Position numbers and translations under genes: made by a program. From positions 1 through 7,306 of the forward strand of contig JALFCJ010000166.1 of assembly GCA_022771185.1 (NCBI GenBank): DNA of 7,306 nt, read 5' to 3'. The notes below the pieces were generated by a model. That model was given only the letters and a program-made list of their open reading frames with translations, was not told the origin of the DNA and made no database searches. Each line of letters starts with the position of its first letter. The first letter of the stretch is position 1. The DNA is from Spirochaetales bacterium (GTDB lineage Bacteria; Spirochaetota; Spirochaetia; Sphaerochaetales; Sphaerochaetaceae). Positions 1 to 5,671 of this stretch are shown here, piece by piece.

Positions 1-445
1 ATCCATTAAGTGGGTGAATGATGTATACATAAAAGATAAAAAGGCTGTAGGAATCCTTACAGAAGGAATAGTAAACATGGAGGAAGGAGGACTAAGCCAA
101 GTTGTAATTGGCTGTGGTGTGAACTTAAAGACAAAAAGAGAAGACTTCTCTCCTGAATTACAAGATATCGTGACATCCTTTTATCCTGATGGAGAGAGTA
201 AAGTAAATAGAGTTGATGTGGTTGCCGAGTGCGCAAAAGCCATAATGAAAGCTCAGGAAATAGATTTCTTGGAAGAATACAGAAAGAAATGTTTTATCCT
301 TGGTAAAGACATATATGTCGTACGAATGAATGAAAAAAAGCCTGCAAAAGCTTTGAAAATCGATAAAGACGGGCACTTGGTCGTCAGATACAACGATGGA
401 AGCGTAGAATCTTTGTCCAGCGGAGAGGTAAGCATCAGGTTCTGA
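1..445 (+). CDS. birA: Biotin--[acetyl-CoA-carboxylase] ligase, C-terminal part (5' end outside window)
   Basis: Biotin protein ligase activates biotin as biotinyl-AMP and attaches it to a lysine of biotin carrier proteins such as the acetyl-CoA carboxylase subunit, in the cytoplasm. The reading frame is open from position 2, so the gene begins before the window; the GTG at 14 is an internal valine codon, not a start. Visible motifs are IKWVND (from position 5), equivalent to the family's KWPND biotin/ATP-site motif with Val for Pro, then KKAVGILTEG, which carries the lysine region that contacts biotinyl-AMP, and the VIGCGVNLK strand. The last 45 or so residues match the small beta-barrel C-terminal domain, ending in SGEVSIRF. 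Because the N-terminus is missing, I cannot tell whether the protein also has the DNA-binding repressor domain. It is followed by argS after an 84-base gap without a clear terminator. Confidence 0.93.
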   Translation, partial: SIKWVNDVYIKDKKAVGILTEGIVNMEEGGLSQVVIGCGVNLKTKREDFSPELQDIVTSFYPDGESKVNRVDVVAECAKAIMKAQEIDFLEEYRKKCFILGKDIYVVRMNEKKPAKALKIDKDGHLVVRYNDGSVESLSSGEVSIRF

Positions 446-482
446 TACTTTACATAAAAGACTCTGATAGTTACCATCCTTA

Positions 483-513
483 TTGTTCACTCAATTATTC
501 TGGGTGTTATGAT
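483..513 (+). promoter_or_regulatory. Possible extended -10 promoter for argS
   Basis: A TTGTTC hexamer (483-488) and an extended -10 element, TG-T-TATGAT (505-513), lie 19 bases apart. Transcription would begin near 520, only about 10 bases before the preferred argS start at 530. This would leave the in-frame ATG at 509 outside the transcript. The hexamers are imperfect and the spacing is long, so this is tentative; argS may instead be read through from birA. Confidence 0.25.
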
Positions 514-529
514 CAGACTGAGGTTTACC

Positions 530-2314
530 ATGCTTTCAAGACTAAAAAATGAATGGAAAGAATTCCTTGAAAACTCTCTCAGAGAGTATTTAGGTTCAAA
601 TGAGATAGCTCCAATTTCAATGGGAGTGCCTCCAAAAAGAGAAATGGGGGATGTTGCTTTCCCTATGTTCCCTTATTCAAAGGCTGCAAAGAAATCTCCA
701 AAAGATATAGCTGAAGATCTATATAAGAAGATGGGAGAGGATCACCCAATGGGCGAAGTAATACTTGCGGGCCCATATTTCAACGTCAAGTTAGATATTT
801 CTGCACTTTCTTCATCAATTCTGAAAGAAGTTGAAGAGAAGGGTGAGAACTATGGCAAGAGCGAGAGACTAAAGGGCAAAAAGGCAATGGTAGAGTTCTC
901 TTGCCCAAATACAAATAAGCCTCTCCACCTTGGACACATGAGAAACGACAGTATTGGAGAATCTGTTTCAGCTCTTATCAAGAGTCAGGGTGCAGATGTG
1001 ATGAAAGTAAACCTTATTAACAATAGAGGTGTTCACATCTGTAAGAGTATGCTTGCCTATAAGACCTTTGGAAATGGAGAGACACCTGAGTCCACAGGTG
1101 AAAAGGGTGACCATTTTGTAGGACGCTACTATGTCCGTTTCGCTCAATGGGAGAAGGAAGCAGAAGAAGAGAAGAAGAATAACCCGGAATGTGTCAATAA
1201 CCCTGAATGGGTGGACCCGGGTGAGAAGGCTCAGGCTATGCTGAGAGCTTGGGAGAATGGTGACGAAGAAGTAAGGGCACTCTGGCAGAAGATGAACAAT
1301 TGGACTCTTCAGGGCTTGGAGGAGAGTTATAAAAACATGGGAATCTCCTTCGACAAGTACTACTACGAGTCTGAGACATATAAGTTTGGAAAGGATGAAG
1401 TATTGAAGGGTTTGGAGAAGGGTGTTTTCCAGAAAGAAGAGGATGGAAGCGTCCAAGTTGACCTTGCTCCAATAGGTTTGGATAAGAAGGTCCTTCTTAG
1501 AAAGGATGGTACTTCCCTCTATATGACACAAGATATCGGAACAGCTATCCGCCGCCATGAAGACTGGCCTTTCGATTCCCTCATTTATGTTGTCGCTTCT
1601 GAGCAGAAGTATCACTTTACGGTTCTTTTCTACTGCTTGGGACTTCTTGGTTACGACTGGGCGAAAGAGCTCCATCATCTTTCCTATGGAATGGTCAACC
1701 TTCCTGATGGAAAAATGAAGAGCAGGGAGGGAACAGTTGTTGATGCTGACGATCTGTTGGAAGAGTTGACTATGCTTGCAAAGGCAGAAATCGAGAGCAA
1801 AAACAGAGAAGATGCTGTCGACGATGTCAACGAGACAAGTAGAAAGATCGCCCTTGGCGCCCTCAACTACTATCTCTTGCAGGTCTCTCCTACAAAAGAC
1901 ATGGTGTTCAATCCAAAAGAGTCCATCTCTTTCAATGGAAATACTGGTCCATATCTCCAGTACACAGGAGCCCGTATCTCTTCTATCTTGAGAAAGTATG
2001 AAGAGTCCGGAGAAAAGGATGTTCCATTTATGGGCGAGCTTCTCACTAACGATGATGAAAAAGAGTTATTGAAGCTTGTAGATACATTCCCGGAGATTGT
2101 CGAGAAAGCGGCAATGAACTACGACCCATCTATCATCGCAGGCTTCTTGTATGACCTGACAAAGACATTCAGCCACTATTACCACGATAACCGCATTCTC
2201 AATGCAGAGACAAAAGAGCTTGTAAAGGCAAGAGTAATGCTATGCTATATGATCAGCGTGGTGATGAAAAACGGCTTTGCTCTTATCGGTGTACCATTCT
2301 TGGAAGCAATGTGA
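530..2314 (+). CDS. argS: Arginyl-tRNA synthetase (class I)
   Basis: ArgRS charges tRNA-Arg with arginine in the cytoplasm. I chose ATG 530 (594 aa) over the in-frame ATG 509 (601 aa) because GAGG at 520-523 sits six bases before it, while 509 has no well-spaced ribosome binding site. In 594-residue numbering, an N-terminal tRNA-recognition domain (about 1-105) is followed by the Rossmann core. The core carries the HIGH-type motif HLGH at 133-136 (in KPLHLGHMRND), the YMTQDIGTA segment near 331-339, and the KMSKS-equivalent KMKSREGTVV at 395-404. The last 130 or so residues form the helical DALR anticodon-binding domain, ending in the family-like GVPFLEAM. Length is normal and no key motif is missing. 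The KMKSR form is usual, since many ArgRS enzymes lack a canonical KMSKS. Upstream is birA; downstream is a likely terminator. Confidence 0.97.
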   Translation: MLSRLKNEWKEFLENSLREYLGSNEIAPISMGVPPKREMGDVAFPMFPYSKAAKKSPKDIAEDLYKKMGEDHPMGEVILAGPYFNVKLDISALSSSILKEVEEKGENYGKSERLKGKKAMVEFSCPNTNKPLHLGHMRNDSIGESVSALIKSQGADVMKVNLINNRGVHICKSMLAYKTFGNGETPESTGEKGDHFVGRYYVRFAQWEKEAEEEKKNNPECVNNPEWVDPGEKAQAMLRAWENGDEEVRALWQKMNNWTLQGLEESYKNMGISFDKYYYESETYKFGKDEVLKGLEKGVFQKEEDGSVQVDLAPIGLDKKVLLRKDGTSLYMTQDIGTAIRRHEDWPFDSLIYVVASEQKYHFTVLFYCLGLLGYDWAKELHHLSYGMVNLPDGKMKSREGTVVDADDLLEELTMLAKAEIESKNREDAVDDVNETSRKIALGALNYYLLQVSPTKDMVFNPKESISFNGNTGPYLQYTGARISSILRKYEESGEKDVPFMGELLTNDDEKELLKLVDTFPEIVEKAAMNYDPSIIAGFLYDLTKTFSHYYHDNRILNAETKELVKARVMLCYMISVVMKNGFALIGVPFLEAM

Positions 2315-2322
2315 GTTCTATC

Positions 2323-2346
2323 AGAAGGCGTTTGACGACGCCTTCT
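2323..2346 (+). terminator. Hairpin after argS, probable intrinsic terminator
   Basis: A 9-bp perfect stem (AGAAGGCGT at 2323-2331 with ACGCCTTCT at 2338-2346) closes a six-base loop eight bases after the argS stop. What follows is TCTATATATAG rather than a clean T run, so termination may be partial. The loop contains TTGACG, which could double as a -35 element for the next gene. Confidence 0.5.
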
Positions 2347-2358
2347 TCTATATATAGA
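2332..2358 (+). promoter_or_regulatory. Weak promoter candidate for the lipoprotein gene
   Basis: TTGACG (2332-2337) and TATAGA (2353-2358) are separated by 15 bases, shorter than the usual 17. The -35 would lie in the loop and right arm of the argS hairpin. It is listed because the downstream gene needs some promoter if the hairpin terminates; support is weak. Confidence 0.2.
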
Positions 2359-2361
2359 CAA

Positions 2362-2379
2362 ACAGAACACATGTTCAGT
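2362..2379 (+). promoter_or_regulatory. LexA-like palindrome (GAAC-N4-GTTC)
   Basis: GAACACATGTTC at 2365-2376 is an inverted repeat that fits the core of the LexA/DinR box of Bacillus-type bacteria (GAAC, four bases, GTTC). The outer bases AC and GT extend the symmetry to 18 bp with one mismatched pair. It overlaps ATG 2371 and lies just downstream of the promoter candidate, where a repressor could act. Short palindromes arise by chance, and the LexA box of this lineage is not known from the window. Confidence 0.25.
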
Positions 2380-2391
2380 AAGATATTTGTC

Positions 2392-2754
2392 ATGAAAAGA
2401 TTTGTAGTCTGTTTATTGGCATTGGTTTTCATTGTCTCCTGTTCCTCCAATGTATTTAGAGGCGAAGAGCAGATAGGTGACGATTATATCTACCTCTCTT
2501 CCAAAGGCTTTGACGGAGAGAAGAGTTACAAAATAAAAGTAGTCTCAGACACTTCTGCTCTAATGGAGCTCTGTGTTGAGGAAGGAGTCTTAAATATAGT
2601 GGTGGAAGGCGAAGAGTACAGACCTCTGGAAGGTAATTATTCTATTGATTGGAACCAATACAAAGAAACCACCTTCCACATAAAAAGAGGAGAATACTCC
2701 GTTACTCTTAAAGGCAAAGACTTTGTAGGTGATTGTAAGATAAGCTGGAATTAA
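2392..2754 (+). CDS. Small predicted lipoprotein, function unknown
   Basis: I do not recognise this 120-residue protein. It begins with a classic lipoprotein signal: MKR, a hydrophobic stretch (residues 4-15), then the lipobox IVSC with Cys17 as the predicted lipidated residue. It should therefore be exported and membrane-anchored. The mature part of about 104 residues is acidic and rich in alternating hydrophobic/polar segments, such as KSYKIKVV and TTFHIKRGEYSVTLKG, which suggests a small beta-sheet domain. It has two more cysteines (in MELCVEE and GDCKISW) that could form a disulfide. ATG 2392 was chosen because it gives the compact signal peptide; ATG 2371 would add seven residues (MFSKIFV) and is possible. 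Neither has a strong ribosome binding site. The open frame continues upstream to 2242 inside argS, but those residues are an argS shadow. The gene converges on tetR, sharing the stop-codon bases. Confidence 0.75.
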   Translation: MKRFVVCLLALVFIVSCSSNVFRGEEQIGDDYIYLSSKGFDGEKSYKIKVVSDTSALMELCVEEGVLNIVVEGEEYRPLEGNYSIDWNQYKETTFHIKRGEYSVTLKGKDFVGDCKISWN

Positions 2755-3293
2755 ACAAGAAGAGACAGTACTCCGACCAGGGGTGTAGAGAAATCTGCTT
2801 CTTCGTCTTCCAATATTCTTTCAAGACTCATCATCAAGGCAGAGGAAAAGAGTGGGACAAGTGCTCTTTTCCTTTCTTCCTTGATATCGAAGGAAGATAT
2901 TATTACAGAAGCCTGGGAGGATAGCATAAGATAGAGAGATCTGTACTCATCTTGTGCCGCGTCTAATGTAAAGTGAAGGGAAAATACCGCTCTGAGAAAG
3001 TGCCAGTTCTCTTCATCCAAGAACATATTCTCCCATTTTTCTGCAGCTTTTGAGAGAACATCTTCTTTGTTGCCACTGAGATCAAGTTGGAACCCGTTTC
3101 TCATTATTCTCTTGTGGCCTCTTCTTAACATCTCGTTTATTATCTCTTCTTTAGACTTGAAATAATGATACATAGTGGCCTTCGATAACCCCACTCTACT
3201 GGATAGCGTGTTGATGGTAAGAGAATCGATTCCTTCTATGCTGACTATCTCCAAGGCAGTTCTGAGTATTTCGTCCTTTTTTTCCATAACCAT
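2751..3293 (-). CDS. TetR/AcrR-family transcriptional regulator
   Basis: This is a one-component DNA-binding repressor of 180 aa (178 if translation starts at the second ATG, first base 3287). The N-terminal 55 or so residues are a typical TetR DNA-binding domain: DEILRTALEIVSIEGIDSL as helix 1, then a helix-turn-helix at about 25-49 ending in the family hallmark GLSKATMYHYFKSKEE. The remaining 125 or so residues are the variable ligand-binding and dimerisation domain, from which no ligand can be read. The start is poorly marked by a ribosome binding site. A perfect palindrome at 3300-3319, six bases upstream of the first ATG, is the likely operator, pointing to autorepression. The gene is divergent from rplU and convergent with the lipoprotein gene. 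No efflux pump or enzyme gene typical of TetR targets is adjacent, so its wider targets are unknown. Confidence 0.93.
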   Translation of the reverse strand: MVMEKKDEILRTALEIVSIEGIDSLTINTLSSRVGLSKATMYHYFKSKEEIINEMLRRGHKRIMRNGFQLDLSGNKEDVLSKAAEKWENMFLDEENWHFLRAVFSLHFTLDAAQDEYRSLYLMLSSQASVIISSFDIKEERKRALVPLFSSALMMSLERILEDEEADFSTPLVGVLSLLV

Positions 3294-3295
3294 AT

Positions 3296-3322
3296 ATTAT
3301 CAACCGAACGTTCGGTTGACAA
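3296..3322 (-). promoter_or_regulatory. Possible tetR promoter overlapping the operator
   Basis: Read on the minus strand, TTGTCA (3322-3317) and GATAAT (3301-3296) are 15 bases apart, with the palindrome filling the spacer. The -10 would end only two bases before ATG 3293. Transcription would then start within a few bases of the two ATGs and give an almost leaderless message. This fits the lack of a ribosome binding site, but the spacing is short. Confidence 0.3.
3300..3319. promoter_or_regulatory. TetR operator: perfect 20-bp palindrome
   Basis: TCAACCGAACGTTCGGTTGA is perfectly self-complementary over all 20 bases. Its position just upstream of tetR and its even-length half-sites (ACCGAAC / GTTCGGT) are typical of TetR-family operators. 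A third half-site, TTCGGTT, recurs at 3323-3329, 12 bases after the same sequence inside the palindrome (3311-3317). A second, lower-affinity contact on the rplU side is therefore possible. Confidence 0.85.
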
Positions 3323-3365
3323 TTCGGTTTTTCTCCTTTTTTTCCATTTCTTTTATTTTTTTCTA

Positions 3366-3394
3366 TTGAGGTAAAAAACAGAATAAAAGAGAAT
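3366..3394 (+). promoter_or_regulatory. Candidate promoter of the rplU-rsfS cluster
   Basis: TTGAGG (3366-3371) and GAGAAT (3389-3394) have the optimal 17-base spacing, each matching four of six consensus bases. Transcription would start near 3401, leaving a leader of about 26 bases before rplU. The T-rich tract at 3328-3364 directly upstream could help as an UP-like or curved element. No alternative of better quality was seen, though TTGACA at 3316-3321 is a perfect -35 without a partner. Confidence 0.3.
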
Positions 3395-3426
3395 CCTTGT
3401 ACAAAACTAAAGGTAAGGACAAATAC

Positions 3427-3738
3427 ATGTACGCATTAGTTGAAATACTCGGCAAGCAGTATAAGGCAGAAGAAGGCGCAGTACTCATTGTCGACAGACT
3501 CCCATTGGAAGCAGGTGCATCTTATGAAATCGATAAGGTTCTCGCTGTTGTTGATGGAGAGAATGCAAAGTTCGGTACACCATGTGTCGAAAATGCTAAG
3601 GTTCTCGCTACAGTTGGCGAAGAAGTAAAAGGTGACAAGGTCAAGGTCTTTAAGTTCCACAGAAGAAAGGGTTACAGAAGAACTCAGGGACATAGAGAAA
3701 AGTACACCAAGATCACAATCAACAAGATTGAAGGCTAA
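3427..3738 (+). CDS. rplU: 50S ribosomal protein L21
   Basis: L21 binds 23S rRNA in the large ribosomal subunit. The start is ATG 3427, preceded by TAAGGA at 3414-3419 with seven bases of spacing; it gives the family N-terminus MYALVEILGKQYKAEEG and exactly 103 residues, the usual length. The C-terminal signature KFHRRKGYRRTQGHREKYTK (about 77-96), followed by an ITINKI-type end, is the conserved rRNA-binding tail. The open frame continues upstream to a TTG at 3397, but those residues do not belong to L21. It is first in its cluster; rpmA follows after 12 bases, with its ribosome binding site overlapping the rplU stop codon. Confidence 0.98.
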   Translation: MYALVEILGKQYKAEEGAVLIVDRLPLEAGASYEIDKVLAVVDGENAKFGTPCVENAKVLATVGEEVKGDKVKVFKFHRRKGYRRTQGHREKYTKITINKIEG

Positions 3739-3750
3739 GGAGGCAACAGA

Positions 3751-4014
3751 ATGGCACATAAGAAAGGTGGCGGATCATCCCGCAACGGTCGTGACTCCAA
3801 TGCACAGCGCCTTGGCGTCAAAAGATTTGGTGGCCAGCTGGTAAAGGCCGGTGAAGTCATCGTGCGCCAGCACGGAACAAAGATCCATGCAGGAGAGAAC
3901 TGCGGATGTGGATCAGACTACACTCTCTTTGCAAAGGTTGCAGGAACAGTAAAGTTCTACGAAAGAAAGAACAGAAAGTACTGCTCAATCGTTGCTGTTG
4001 AGGCAGAGAACTGA
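3751..4014 (+). CDS. rpmA: 50S ribosomal protein L27
   Basis: L27 lies near the peptidyl-transferase centre, where its flexible N-terminus reaches the tRNA ends. The 87-residue protein starts MAHKKGGGSSRNGRDSNAQR, the signature form, and continues with GVKRFGGQ and RQHGTKIHAGENCGCG, all family-typical. A strong AAGGAGG (3737-3743) lies seven bases before the ATG. The protein starts directly at the mature form. It lacks the N-terminal extension cleaved by the protease Prp in Firmicutes, and the prp (ysxB) gene that commonly lies between rplU and rpmA there is absent here. obg follows after 21 bases. Confidence 0.98.
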   Translation: MAHKKGGGSSRNGRDSNAQRLGVKRFGGQLVKAGEVIVRQHGTKIHAGENCGCGSDYTLFAKVAGTVKFYERKNRKYCSIVAVEAEN

Positions 4015-4035
4015 TTTTAATTCGCCCGGGAAGCT

Positions 4036-5091
4036 ATGTTTGGATTTTCAGACGAAACTTATATTGATGTTCAATCAGGGGATGGAGGCGCAGGTTGCGT
4101 CTCCTTCCGTCGTGAAAAGTTCGTACCTAAAGGTGGACCCGATGGCGGGGACGGCGGAAGAGGTGGAGATGTTGTCTTTGTCGTAAAAGACAATCTCAGA
4201 ACCCTTGGACATTTGAAAATGGTAAGAGTGTACCGCGCAGAAAATGGTCGCGGTGGTCAAGGAGCCAGAATGTATGGTAGGGATGGAAAGGATGTCGAGA
4301 TTCCAGTCCCTCCTGGAACTGTAATCAAAAATGCAGAGACTGGCGAAATAATCAAAGATTTGACAGGTGAAGAAAGATATGTCTTTTTGAAGGGTGGAAA
4401 AGGAGGCTTGGGAAACTGGCACTTCAGAACTTCCACTCATCAGACTCCACGTTTCGCCCAGCCGGGAGAAAAAGGTGAAGCCATGAGAATCGGTGTGGAG
4501 CTCTTAGTCATCGCTGACATCGGTTTTGTAGGATTCCCTAACGCAGGAAAGTCTTCACTTTTAAATCTTTTGACAAATGCACGCAGTAAAGTTGCAGGTT
4601 ATCCATTTACAACCAAAATTCCTCAGCTTGGTGTCTTGAGAATGTATGACCAGGACATAATCCTTGCTGACATTCCTGGCATTCTGGAAGGAGCCAGTGA
4701 AGGGCTTGGTATGGGATTCAAGTTCCTTCGCCATATCTCCAGAACAAAGGGGTTGGCATACCTTGTTGATCTTAGTGACGAAAACTATCTTACAGCCTTC
4801 GACAAGCTTTATGCAGAGTTAAACGAATATTCCGAAGATTTGGTTAAAAAACCATATGTAATCATAGGAACAAAGATTGACGAAGAGGGAGCGGAAGAGA
4901 GGTTTAAGGAGCTGGAAGAAAAGTACAGAGATGTAGAGGTTTTGCCTCTTTCCATCTATATGGATGAGCTTTTGGATCCTGTAAAGAAAGCATTTGTAAA
5001 ACTCAGCGGGGTACTTGATAACAAAAAGGAAGACAATGGAGGCTTTACTTCTGTTGTCAACAGAGATGCGGAGTATAGAGATGAAAACTGA
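4036..5091 (+). CDS. obg: Obg/CgtA family GTPase, 50S assembly factor
   Basis: Obg is an essential GTPase that binds late 50S assembly intermediates and responds to guanine nucleotide levels. Residues 1-158 form the glycine-rich Obg fold, with GDGGAG and GGPDGGDGGRGGDV (33-46). The G domain follows: G1 GFPNAGKSS (166-174), G2 YPFTTKIPQLGV (189-200), G3 DIPG (212-215). The G4 position reads TKID (279-282) instead of the usual NKxD, and the G5 area reads SIY instead of an SA pair. The protein is 351 aa and ends soon after the G domain, so it lacks the long C-terminal OCT domain of some Gram-positive Obg proteins. The weak GGGA at 4028-4031, four bases before ATG 4036, is the only visible ribosome binding site. 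The 3' end overlaps nadD by 11 bases. Confidence 0.97.
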   Translation: MFGFSDETYIDVQSGDGGAGCVSFRREKFVPKGGPDGGDGGRGGDVVFVVKDNLRTLGHLKMVRVYRAENGRGGQGARMYGRDGKDVEIPVPPGTVIKNAETGEIIKDLTGEERYVFLKGGKGGLGNWHFRTSTHQTPRFAQPGEKGEAMRIGVELLVIADIGFVGFPNAGKSSLLNLLTNARSKVAGYPFTTKIPQLGVLRMYDQDIILADIPGILEGASEGLGMGFKFLRHISRTKGLAYLVDLSDENYLTAFDKLYAELNEYSEDLVKKPYVIIGTKIDEEGAEERFKELEEKYRDVEVLPLSIYMDELLDPVKKAFVKLSGVLDNKKEDNGGFTSVVNRDAEYRDEN

Positions 5092-5671
5092 AAAAAAGGC
5101 TCTCTTGGGAGGATCCTTTGATCCTGTACACATGGGGCACATTAATCTCTTTCATAATATCTCCACTCTTACTGATATCACGACTCTCTATGTGGTTCCG
5201 GCATATGTATCAGCATTCAAAGTCGGTCATCAATGTGCATCTTTCGATGATAGGATGGCCATGCTGAACTATGCCATCCTGGATTACAGCGACTTATATC
5301 CATTGGATGATTTATGTATAGTCGTCTCTGATTGGGAAGGGGAGCAAGGTGGCGTAAGCTTTACTTCCGAAACCATAAAGCATTTCTTTGACGAAATGGA
5401 AGATGACGGAAAGGTTAACTTTATCGTCGGCACAGATATCATCCCTACACTCCCTAAGTGGCATGATTGGGAATATCTGAAGAAGAACGTCAGATTCTAT
5501 TGTTTTAATAGAGGTGTAGAAAAAGTAGATATCCCTGAAGACGTTGAGATCGTTTTCATCGATAGTCCTTTGACAGATGCCTCCAGCACAGAGATCAGAG
5601 AAGGAAATAGAAGTATGCTTTCACCTTCAGTTTTGGAGTATATCGATGACACCGGATTATACAAAGATTGA
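5081..5671 (+). CDS. nadD: Nicotinate-nucleotide adenylyltransferase
   Basis: NadD transfers AMP from ATP to nicotinate mononucleotide, giving deamido-NAD in NAD synthesis. The preferred start, ATG 5081, has GGAG at 5070-5073 seven bases upstream and gives 196 aa, normal for the family; ATG 5066 and the open frame further upstream are less likely. The nucleotidyltransferase signature GGSFDPVHMGH is at residues 10-20. GVSFTSETIK (91-100) matches the family SYT segment, FIVGTDIIPTLPKWHDW (114-130) the substrate-binding region, and SSTEIR (168-173) the C-terminal ATP-binding motif. The usual ending is present (SPSVLEYIDDTGLY). Its start lies inside the last codons of obg and its end contains the yqeK start, which suggests translational coupling. 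Confidence 0.96.
   Translation: MKTEKKALLGGSFDPVHMGHINLFHNISTLTDITTLYVVPAYVSAFKVGHQCASFDDRMAMLNYAILDYSDLYPLDDLCIVVSDWEGEQGGVSFTSETIKHFFDEMEDDGKVNFIVGTDIIPTLPKWHDWEYLKKNVRFYCFNRGVEKVDIPEDVEIVFIDSPLTDASSTEIREGNRSMLSPSVLEYIDDTGLYKD

Noticed and set aside
446..508. Gap between birA and argS searched for a terminator or small RNA
   Set aside because: No GC-rich hairpin with a T tract was seen; only the weak promoter candidate is supportable.
509..529. Upstream ATG for argS
   Set aside because: No well-spaced ribosome binding site, and a possible -10 element overlaps it; ATG 530 has GAGG at the right distance.
1160..1190. Purine-rich GAAG/AAGA repeats within argS
   Set aside because: They encode a charged Glu/Lys stretch in the expected frame of ArgRS and are not a separate repeat element.
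968..1678. 236-codon open frame on the minus strand inside argS
   Set aside because: It lies wholly antisense to the well-supported argS, has no recognisable domain, and its composition follows the mirrored argS codons.
2242..2391. Upstream extension of the first lipoprotein frame into argS
   Set aside because: The extra residues are an out-of-frame reading of argS and the hairpin, and would bury the signal peptide. The ATG at 2392 (or 2371) gives a proper lipoprotein start.
3316..3321. Perfect -35 hexamer TTGACA on the plus strand at the edge of the TetR palindrome
   Set aside because: With 16-18 bases of spacing the -10 position falls in a run of T and C with no match, so it was not called as a promoter.
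3397..3426. TTG start adding ten residues to L21
   Set aside because: The family N-terminus begins exactly at ATG 3427, which has its own ribosome binding site; TTGTACAA at 3397-3404 is only a short chance palindrome.
5577..5645. Upstream start for yqeK
   Set aside because: No ribosome binding site, and the added residues read out of frame through the nadD SSTEIR region without resembling YqeK proteins.
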